From Candidatus Kuenenia stuttgartensis (GTDB lineage: Bacteria > Planctomycetota > Planctomycetia > Isosphaerales > Isosphaeraceae), in the NCBI GenBank assembly GCA_945874095.1, contig CAMCFM010000319.1, forward strand, positions 1 to 5,791: a DNA stretch of 5,791 nucleotides, in the 5' to 3' direction. Within the stretch, counting starts at the first letter, position 1. Each line of letters starts with the position of its first letter. Of the stretch, positions 1-5,297 are shown piece after piece. The position numbers and the translations under genes are program-made. A model generated the notes under the pieces. It was not told the DNA's origin and did no database searches. It saw nothing but the letters and a program-made list of their open reading frames with translations.

Positions 1-245
1 GCGACCATGCGCTTGGGGGAAAAAAACGATTGGGTGGCGAGTTCATCCAAAACATCCGCAAGAATCGCACTATCACCCGACTTTTTCGTCAACCCCATCC
101 GCTCCGAATCTTCAGCGAAAGTCAGCTTCTCGATGGCAACAATCGACTCGGCGCGTAAGAAAGCATCCTCACCCATGACCACATAAATAGGCTTGATGGT
201 TAAAATGTCAGGCTTTTTCAGAAGGTCTAGAGCAAGTATCGCCAC
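1..245 (-). CDS. holA: DNA polymerase III delta subunit, N-terminal part (cut by left window edge)
   Basis: This is the N-terminal 81 residues of a HolA-like protein. HolA is the clamp-loader subunit that binds and opens the beta sliding clamp during chromosome replication in the cytoplasm. I see a family-typical opening strand and loop, KPIYVVMGEDAFLR at residues 18-31, where HolA proteins usually have a P-(V/I)-x-V-x-G-(D/E)-(D/E)-x-F-L signature. This is followed by a helical stretch and then the second family signature, ADVLDELATQSFFSPKRMV at residues 63-81. The frame is open from 245 to the edge. The start is GTG at 245-243, because an in-frame TGA lies three codons upstream, and a GGAGAG lies 9 bases before it. 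The next ATG (residue 24) would remove the first strand. The gene follows the glycan operon on the same strand after about 200 non-coding bases with its own candidate promoter, so it is probably a separate unit. The identification is by motif recognition only. Confidence 0.8.
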   Translation of the reverse strand, partial: MAILALDLLKKPDILTIKPIYVVMGEDAFLRAESIVAIEKLTFAEDSERMGLTKKSGDSAILADVLDELATQSFFSPKRMV

Positions 246-254
246 TTCAGGTCA

Positions 255-260
255 CTCTCC
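255..260 (-). promoter_or_regulatory. Ribosome binding site of holA
   Basis: The minus strand reads GGAGAG here, 9 bases before the GTG at 245. The spacing is slightly long. It supports the non-ATG start, which is also forced by an in-frame stop just upstream. Confidence 0.5.
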
Positions 261-293
261 GGAATTTGAAGTTTCGCATGTTTGATCAATGAT

Positions 294-322
294 ATCCTAA
301 TAACTGATAATGTGTCGATCAA
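294..322 (-). promoter_or_regulatory. Candidate sigma70-type promoter for holA
   Basis: On the minus strand TTGATC (322-317) is followed after exactly 17 bases by TAGGAT (299-294). Each hexamer matches 4 of 6 consensus positions. Transcription would begin near 287 and give a leader of about 40 bases before the holA GTG. The region is AT-rich and non-coding. This is a pattern match only, and other hexamer pairs could serve. Confidence 0.35.
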
Positions 323-411
323 AACCGAAAAAGATCCTGCCGAACATTGTCTAATCTGTGGATCGTTTTAATTTCATGGACTGATCATGATACAAGTCAC
401 TTCGATACCCT

Positions 412-432
412 AAAAAAGTCGTCAGCTCAACC
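412..432 (-). terminator. Weak candidate intrinsic terminator of the glycan operon
   Basis: Reading the minus strand, GGTTG (432-428) can pair with CGACT (421-417) around a six-base loop, directly followed by a run of six T (417-412, so the last stem base is shared with the run). The stem is only about five pairs, two of them G-T wobbles. The position, 15 bases after the last operon stop codon, is right, but the hairpin is weak and termination could be Rho-dependent instead. Confidence 0.25.
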
Positions 433-446
433 GGCTTATCTAGTCA

Positions 447-611
447 TCAATTAAAAATGGAATTCCAGATGCGTTGAAGGCGCTCTCCACGCTCAAAACC
501 AATCGTCGCAAGATAGACCAGAAAAACGGCTAATACCCATACGCTTGCAGCACGTTCCCGCCATTCAGGTTTCATTGTTTCGGGATCCATCATCAGCCTA
601 TGGGTGTTCAT
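447..611 (-). CDS. Small single-pass membrane protein, function unknown
   Basis: This is a short open frame of 54 codons that I do not recognise. The protein is hydrophilic at both ends, with charged residues EWRER (16-20) before and ERGERLQR (40-47) after one hydrophobic segment, VWVLAVFLVYLATIGF at residues 24-39. That layout is typical of a one-pass inner-membrane peptide. It lies only 7 bases after the GT9 stop codon on the same strand and ends in tandem TGA TGA, so it probably forms the tail of the operon and may depend on coupled translation. The start is uncertain. ATG at 611 has no Shine-Dalgarno sequence, whereas the ATG at 590 (residue 8, giving 47 aa) has AGG six bases upstream. 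It could assist membrane assembly of the glycan machinery, but nothing in the sequence proves this, and a chance open frame remains possible. Confidence 0.5.
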   Translation of the reverse strand: MNTHRLMMDPETMKPEWRERAASVWVLAVFLVYLATIGFERGERLQRIWNSIFN

Positions 612-618
612 ATGTGGA

Positions 619-1968
619 TTATGCTGCTGATTGTTGGTCAGCTGTAGTTTTTATCAAGTGCAACTGAGTTCTGCCACGATTCCACCATCGTAATGACATG
701 TTCAGAACATGCTCGGGGGTCATGCCAGTCATGCATGCATGATCAGCCAATGGGCAGAGCTTCTGGTGGCATGGAGAGCATGACGTCCGTCGTCTCAGCC
801 CAAGAACTTGTCGAGACCATGGCCTCCACTGAGCTGGTCGATTCGTACCGCTGAATAAAATCACAGACCTCGTACCCGTAACTGCCGCAAGGTGCGCAGG
901 CCCTGAATCCACTCCTATGAATAGCTCGGAGCGGTCCAGCAATGCCAGAGTTTCGGTGAGTTGCAATTTGCCGGTCAGGTCGATCACACCTGGCCTGTGG
1001 CGAATCATCCCTGAAAATGGCCGATCCTCTTCTGCCCCAATCATGGCAACAAAAAAGCCTTCTTCTCGCAGTGAATCAATCAATCTTCGCCAATATGTGA
1101 CGGGCCAGCGTTTGGCCTGAGTCCCTGCCCCGGGATGAACCACCACCAAAGGTGCAATCAGAGGGGTGATGGCCGTAAATTCAGTCGCAGTTCCGCCTGC
1201 TGCTCGCACACATGCTTGGAGCCATTGATGGGGCGACCATAATCGGCTGAGATGCTGCTCGACAGTGATTCTGTCCACTAGACCAATGGCCAGATTGACT
1301 TTAACGGGATGGTCATCCGCTAATGGTATTCCCAACGCTTTCAATAATGCAAGTCGCGAGAGTACTTCGTGGCGTCCCGGGACCCATTCGGCAACGTGCG
1401 TCAGCCAGAATCCCCCGCCGCCCATCGACCATCCTGCTCGTTTCGGAATCCCCGCCAGAACGAGCAGAAAGATGCTTAAAATGTCGCCCCTGACATCAAT
1501 TCCAAGGTCATAGCGTTCGAGTTTCATCCGGCGGCCCAGCCTCCAGGCGGCCGTCAGCATGGACCAGCAACCGGATCTCCGCTCGAACCAGTTACGCTCT
1601 GCTACATGGACTTGGTGAATTTCATTTGAGGCCCGAAAGACTTCGGCATTGGCTGTCGATGCCAATACGTCAATCTTTGCAACAGGCCAGTTCCGTCGCA
1701 GTTCTGAGAGCATGGATGTGGTCAGAACTGCGTCACCCAAATGGTCGAGCTGAACAATTAAAATCCGATTGACAGGTTGATTGGAATTTGGCTGATGCAA
1801 TCGCCTCAGACACCACATCAATACAGAACCGATCCCGTCAATCATATGAACCAGAACCCGCCAGCGCAATCGGCTGTACCGGTATCGCCGAACCGGCACA
1901 GGCGCGGGTGATACAATTGTATTTGTATTTGGGATTGTATTTGTGCTTGAGTCAGTGAGCAACGGCAT
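619..1968 (-). CDS. Family 9 glycosyltransferase, ADP-heptose:LPS heptosyltransferase-like
   Basis: This protein of 449 residues belongs to the heptosyltransferase-like GT9 family. These GT-B fold enzymes add heptose or a related sugar to lipopolysaccharide core or other glycans at the cytoplasmic face of the inner membrane. I see the N-terminal acceptor-domain motif RILIVQLDHLGDAVL (68-82), the donor-domain start VVVHPGAGTQAKRWP (275-289), and the signature GVDSGPAHLAA (352-362). A late cysteine cluster C397-x2-C400-x4-C405-x6-C412 resembles motifs I recall from heptosyltransferases. It is about 100 residues longer than usual. The extra N-terminal part holds an Asn/Thr-rich repeat, a basic patch (27-37) and a hydrophobic stretch (38-54) that may touch the membrane. 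The ATG at 1968 has AAGGAA six bases upstream and overlaps the GT4 gene by 17 bases. An in-frame TTG at 2034 is less likely. Family is certain, but donor sugar is not. Confidence 0.9.
   Translation of the reverse strand: MPLLTDSSTNTIPNTNTIVSPAPVPVRRYRYSRLRWRVLVHMIDGIGSVLMWCLRRLHQPNSNQPVNRILIVQLDHLGDAVLTTSMLSELRRNWPVAKIDVLASTANAEVFRASNEIHQVHVAERNWFERRSGCWSMLTAAWRLGRRMKLERYDLGIDVRGDILSIFLLVLAGIPKRAGWSMGGGGFWLTHVAEWVPGRHEVLSRLALLKALGIPLADDHPVKVNLAIGLVDRITVEQHLSRLWSPHQWLQACVRAAGGTATEFTAITPLIAPLVVVHPGAGTQAKRWPVTYWRRLIDSLREEGFFVAMIGAEEDRPFSGMIRHRPGVIDLTGKLQLTETLALLDRSELFIGVDSGPAHLAAVTGTRSVILFSGTNRPAQWRPWSRQVLGLRRRTSCSPCHQKLCPLADHACMTGMTPEHVLNMSLRWWNRGRTQLHLIKTTADQQSAA
1916..1944. repeat. Short tandem direct repeat in the 5' end of the GT9 gene
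   Basis: The 11-mer attgtatttgt occurs at 1916-1926 and again at 1934-1944, a period of 18 bases or six codons. On the coding strand it gives an Asn-Thr-rich stretch, NTIPNTNTIV (residues 10-19), in the low-complexity N-terminal extension. Unit loss or gain would keep the frame. Confidence 0.6.
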
Positions 1969-3073
1969 CGTAGATTCCTTCCGTGATGCGGGCCACTTCT
2001 GTCCATGTCCATTCCCTCTGGATCCGAGCGGCAAGTTGGTCGCGGCCTGCTGGAGGCTTGTGCCAGGCAGATTCGATGGCTGTTCTGACTGTTGAAGGCC
2101 TAGCAGGATCGCAATAAATTGCCGACCCGCCGAAGTAGTCTCTGGTGGAACCCCTGCGGGTGATCACAACTGGAGTCCCCAAAGCAGCCGCTTCCAATGC
2201 TGCCAGCCCGGGTGTTTCAAACCAGCTTGGAAGTGCGAAAACCCGTGCATTCGCCATGGCTGACGCAAGCAAAGGGTCCTCTTTTGATAATGCACCTGCA
2301 AATTGCACCTGACCGGATTCAGCGGCTTTTCGGCACTCTTGATCGTATTTCTGATGTTCAAGTGGCGATTGGCCAATGATAATCAAAGGGAGTTGAGCTG
2401 ACAGGCAGGCTTTGATCAACCCCAAGACATTTTTGCGAGGCTCGATTCTGCCGACGTAAAGCACGTAATCGCCACCTTGAAAAGCTTGTTTTGCAAGTCT
2501 TGGATCGGGAGTGTTCACGATTGCATCCACACCGTTTGGAACGACATGAATCCGCGCAGGATCAACTCCAAGCAGCCGTTCCAATTGGTCGGCTTCAGCC
2601 TTTGAGTTCGGTAATACAGCGTCGGCCAGTCCTAGCAAACGCGACCTCCAGGCCCGGCTTCTTGCCAAGCCACATTGCCGCAAAAGCAGCCATTTGGACA
2701 GCCCAATAACGCCCGGAATCCATCCCGTGGCCTGATCCCATTGAGCGACAGGATCATACCAGCAAATGGGAGAAACGACGACCCCAATTCCAGAACTTTT
2801 TGCAAGCCTTGCCAGACTCTCAAATTCAGCATGCAGGCCGAACATATGTAAGATACGGGCTTGGTCCAGATGGTCCCTCCACGGATTAAAAAGGCCAATT
2901 TCATGACCGCGATCCGCCAGAGCCATGCCGGTTTTTATGAGCTGAATTTCGCCCCCACCGGGACGCTGGAAAACGCCTGCTCCAGCATGAAACAGAATCG
3001 ATCCCGTACGGTTCGGCTCGAGAGCCTTCCTCGCCAGCCAGGGATGAGTGATTGAAGATTCACGTGCAATCAT
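1952..3073 (-). CDS. Family 4 glycosyltransferase (GT-B, retaining type)
   Basis: This is a protein of 373 residues with the layout of GT4 enzymes, which move a sugar from an activated nucleotide donor onto a growing lipid-linked or LPS-type glycan in the cytoplasm. The N-terminal domain starts with a strand at 26-34 and the glycine-rich loop RPGGGEIQL (37-45). The linker region has ADAVLPNSKAEADQL (150-164) and VPNGVD (178-183). The C-terminal domain has YVGRIEPRKN (206-215) and the nucleotide-binding E-x7-E element at E286 and E294, within FETPGLAALEAAALGTP. All expected landmarks are present, so it should be active. I chose the ATG at 3073 because it forms an ATGA overlap with the preceding stop. 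In-frame ATGs at 3136 and 3109 would add 21 or 12 residues and overlap the upstream gene by more. No strong Shine-Dalgarno precedes any of them, so coupling is likely. Donor and acceptor are unknown. Confidence 0.9.
   Translation of the reverse strand: MIARESSITHPWLARKALEPNRTGSILFHAGAGVFQRPGGGEIQLIKTGMALADRGHEIGLFNPWRDHLDQARILHMFGLHAEFESLARLAKSSGIGVVVSPICWYDPVAQWDQATGWIPGVIGLSKWLLLRQCGLARSRAWRSRLLGLADAVLPNSKAEADQLERLLGVDPARIHVVPNGVDAIVNTPDPRLAKQAFQGGDYVLYVGRIEPRKNVLGLIKACLSAQLPLIIIGQSPLEHQKYDQECRKAAESGQVQFAGALSKEDPLLASAMANARVFALPSWFETPGLAALEAAALGTPVVITRRGSTRDYFGGSAIYCDPARPSTVRTAIESAWHKPPAGRDQLAARIQREWTWTEVARITEGIYDAVAH
1975..1980 (-). promoter_or_regulatory. Ribosome binding site of the GT9 gene
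   Basis: The minus strand reads AAGGAA six bases before the ATG at 1968. It decides this start over the upstream in-frame TTG at 2034, which has no comparable site. It lies inside the end of the GT4 coding region. Confidence 0.7.
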
Positions 3074-3080
3074 GCCGATT
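3070..3080. repeat. 11-base direct repeat, copy at deacetylase stop / GT4 start
   Basis: The plus-strand sequence tcatgccgatt is identical to 4572-4582. On the coding strand it spans the last codons of the deacetylase-like gene, its TGA and the ATG of the GT4 gene. The two copies bracket the deacetylase-like gene exactly. Identity is certain, but origin (recombination scar, shared coupling signal or chance) is open. Confidence 0.55.
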
Positions 3081-4575
3081 TGCAGCCTGTCAAAGGGGCT
3101 ATAGGCCATGCCTTTGGTGTAAATCGCTGCTGCCATGTCTCATCTGTCCAGATTCGTAAAAAACCCTTTAACCGACGCTTTATAGGACCATAACGTAAAA
3201 ACTCGACCGGTGTTTCCCGCTCCCAGTCGAGATAATCTTTTAATTCTAATTTCCAGCCTCTTGAATCTTGCAATAATTCAAATTCAGGTGATTCTGAATG
3301 TTGGATCAGTGGCTGGCTATTTTCTGGGTCTAAAGTAATCGTAGAAATCCCCTGCTCTTTGCCGAACGGGATGGCCCAGCGATGTTGAGCGTCTTCAAAC
3401 CAGATCTGTGCTGATTTCTGAGATTCATTCCGGTTCAAATGTATATCAAATCTTGTTTGATCGGTGCCAGATGAAATCACTTCAAATTGTATTTCAGAAC
3501 GCTTGTCAAGCCAGCCTAAATATTCGCTGATAGTGACATGCCAGAGCCCTTGCTTTTGGAGTAAATGATTCAATAGAGATTCGAGAATCTGCGGACGCCG
3601 GCCCAGTCTTCGCTCGGCATGGCCATACCAGAAGAGTGGGCGATCATTGCGTAACGCCCGTTCTGCAATAGCAATATAGCCATTCACAACTGAATCCACA
3701 TCATCAATATTTGCTTCCAGATATAATCCTTCACTCACTGGCAGTGCATGAATTCTCCAAATTCCATCATCAGCTTTTTGAGGCGTGGAACCACACAAAT
3801 CGCCAATACCAGCCAGATATTTGTAATGCATCGAACGAAGATGCGAAGATAAATCGCCAGTGATCTTTCCGCATGGAGCCGCATAACCTGTTGGATTAAA
3901 ACCACGAGAAACAAGTTCGTCGTGAGCTATTTGTAGATTCTTGCTGTTTAAACTTCTGTCGGTTGTATGCACATGATGCCAATGGCCGTGCGACTGCACA
4001 TCGTGGCCTTTGAGCCAATCATAAATCAGTGTGGATTGCTGAGTGGCACGAGTACTTAAAAACCACGTGACCGCAGGCTCAATTGGCGAAAGTGACTTGA
4101 TGACCGATTTCCAGTCGTCCGGCTCAGGTTCATCAATATCAATTCGAAAATTAAAGACTCCAGTGTATCCATCTGGGTAAGGTGAAAGCTGTACCCAAGG
4201 CAGCCCATGATGAATAATTACTGTGCGCAATCTTTTGATGACTTCTCTCTCTGTTATTTCCTGAATTATATTTTCACTTAGAGAGATTGTTTTCTCGACC
4301 CATCTGTACCCAAGAGGTCTTTGCCCTTTGGGATTGAGGCTTTCAGGAGTACAAAGGCCTTCAAGCAGACTCTCCCATGAGATTCGGAGTGTATTTTGGC
4401 CGTCGAATTTCAAGTGGTCAGCAGTTGATTCTAAAGCGTCATCAGTGATAATAATCGCTGAATGGATGTGATTCGGAGACGATTTTCTGACAGGCACACC
4501 AAAGTTACAAAAAAGCCTGTAAAGTGGGTCTGGAATGTTCACGCATGTGATTGGATAAATACGTGGCCCGTTCAT
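3070..4575 (-). CDS. Divergent polysaccharide deacetylase-like protein (CE4/NodB fold) with long extra ends
   Basis: This protein of 501 residues has a central region that resembles the NodB/carbohydrate esterase 4 fold, whose enzymes remove N- or O-acetyl groups from sugars using a metal held by Asp-His-His. I see a D-x-D form of the first motif, FRIDIDE (143-149, D146 and D148). H196 and H200 sit in SHGHWHH (195-201), and YAAPCG (231-236) stands in the place of the usual R-x-x-P motif but lacks its arginine. WYGHAERRLG (316-325) could supply the late histidine. About 130 residues precede and about 140 follow this domain; the tail is rich in strand-forming residues and aromatics. No signal peptide is visible, so it may act in the cytoplasm. 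The ATG at 4575 overlaps the methyltransferase stop (ATGA); an in-frame ATG at 4626 would add 17 residues. The gene is visibly AT-rich. The fold is fairly likely, but substrate and activity are unproven. Confidence 0.72.
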   Translation of the reverse strand: MNGPRIYPITCVNIPDPLYRLFCNFGVPVRKSSPNHIHSAIIITDDALESTADHLKFDGQNTLRISWESLLEGLCTPESLNPKGQRPLGYRWVEKTISLSENIIQEITEREVIKRLRTVIIHHGLPWVQLSPYPDGYTGVFNFRIDIDEPEPDDWKSVIKSLSPIEPAVTWFLSTRATQQSTLIYDWLKGHDVQSHGHWHHVHTTDRSLNSKNLQIAHDELVSRGFNPTGYAAPCGKITGDLSSHLRSMHYKYLAGIGDLCGSTPQKADDGIWRIHALPVSEGLYLEANIDDVDSVVNGYIAIAERALRNDRPLFWYGHAERRLGRRPQILESLLNHLLQKQGLWHVTISEYLGWLDKRSEIQFEVISSGTDQTRFDIHLNRNESQKSAQIWFEDAQHRWAIPFGKEQGISTITLDPENSQPLIQHSESPEFELLQDSRGWKLELKDYLDWERETPVEFLRYGPIKRRLKGFLRIWTDETWQQRFTPKAWPIAPLTGCKSA

Positions 4576-4582
4576 GCCGATT
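4572..4582. repeat. 11-base direct repeat, copy at methyltransferase stop / deacetylase start
   Basis: Second copy of tcatgccgatt, identical to 3070-3080. Here it spans the last codons and TGA of the methyltransferase gene and the ATG of the deacetylase-like gene. The 10 bases beyond the repeat on the right differ mostly between the two copies. Confidence 0.55.
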
Positions 4583-5297
4583 GACTCGCTGTGAAATGAT
4601 TCTCTGATCGGGTACCAGTCAAGCAATAAAATGGGCGAGTGAATGGAATCAGTCGCCTGATTTTGCGAGAGGATTCTTCAGAGGATTCCAAGTGTTGGAT
4701 ATTCCAATTCGAAATATATCCATAGGAACTGGTTTGCCAGTGTTTGGGTCGGCTCCATCGCTCTTTGACAGGGCTATTGCGTGGATACATCCAAAGGCCA
4801 CGTCTCTGGTCAATCTGCTTCATTAGAAGGCTTGGGAGCCAAGGCCTACTGGAGTTTAATGCCCATGGGTTGCGATCAATTATGATCAGTCTTCCAGATG
4901 GTTTTAATAATCGCAAGGCTTCAAAAACCGCGATTTCCGGGTCTTTCAAGTGCTGTAATAATTCGAGTAAAAGTACGGCATCAAACGAGGATTCTGGAAA
5001 TGGCAAACGCGAGACCGATCCGACGAGCTTAAGATGATCGGCCGGTGCATGTTCCAGGCTTCGTTCGGAAACGTCGAGGCCAGCCACACACGCCCCCCAG
5101 CTTTTTAAAATCGGCCAGTATCTGCCTGACCCACAACCGAGGTCGAGCACGAGCTTGCCATTCCAGTCTGAAAAGGCTTGTTCTATAGCCTTAACGCGTG
5201 CATCATCAAATGCAATGGACTTCGGAAACCGGTCTATCTGCAAATCGAATTGAGTGGCGACATATTTCTCCCAATCCGAAGTTTTTGGAGCGTTCAT
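4572..5297 (-). CDS. Class I SAM-dependent methyltransferase (Methyltransf_11-like)
   Basis: This is a protein of 241 residues that should transfer a methyl group from S-adenosylmethionine in the cytoplasm. Motif I is VLDLGCGSGRY (50-60). The acidic residue at the end of the second strand is D75 in AGLDVS, which normally binds the ribose. The fourth-strand region is LPFPESSFDAVLLLELLQHL (98-117), and the late strand is LLKPSGRLIIID (130-141). The C-terminal 100 residues are basic and aromatic and probably form the substrate-specific part. The ATG at 5297 is chosen because AAGGAG lies 7 bases upstream and the ATG overlaps the stop of the preceding glycosyltransferase as ATGA. A longer in-frame reading to 5387 would run deep into that gene. 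Its place among glycosyltransferases suggests methylation of a sugar or lipid carrier, but a small-molecule target cannot be excluded. Confidence 0.85.
   Translation of the reverse strand: MNAPKTSDWEKYVATQFDLQIDRFPKSIAFDDARVKAIEQAFSDWNGKLVLDLGCGSGRYWPILKSWGACVAGLDVSERSLEHAPADHLKLVGSVSRLPFPESSFDAVLLLELLQHLKDPEIAVFEALRLLKPSGRLIIIDRNPWALNSSRPWLPSLLMKQIDQRRGLWMYPRNSPVKERWSRPKHWQTSSYGYISNWNIQHLESSEESSRKIRRLIPFTRPFYCLTGTRSENHFTASQSA

Larger units (their letters stand above)
246..446. other. Intergenic region between glycan operon and holA
   Basis: I see no open frame with coding character on either strand in these 201 AT-rich bases. The stretch holds the candidate terminator next to the small membrane gene and the candidate promoter and ribosome binding site of holA. 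It also has two TGATCA palindromes (283-288 and 382-387), to which I assign no function. Confidence 0.6.

Noticed and set aside
1..245. Possible frameshift in the holA fragment, near the T7-C5 run (plus strand 15-26) and near residue 30
   Set aside because: Careful re-reading gives one continuous open frame that preserves both family signatures. No frameshift is needed. The homopolymer is only a place to watch for sequencing error.
283..387. TGATCA palindromes at 283-288 and 382-387 as paired operator sites
   Set aside because: They are only six bases each, in an AT-rich region, with no shared flanks. This is within chance expectation.
917..1513. Plus-strand open frames at 917-1120 and 1265-1513
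   Set aside because: They lie opposite the well-supported GT9 coding region and their translations show no recognisable domain. They are shadows of the real gene.
1911..1922. Perfect 12-base palindrome atacaattgtat, a possible operator
   Set aside because: It lies inside the low-complexity, repeat-rich start of the GT9 coding region. Nearby repeats of the same bases make a chance palindrome likely, and there is no promoter beside it.
2164..3055. Open frames at 2197-2379, 2491-2709 and 2861-3055 (plus) and 2164-2376, 2632-2904 (minus)
   Set aside because: All fall inside the GT4 gene in other frames, and none has its own ribosome binding site or domain. The GT4 frame carries all family motifs.
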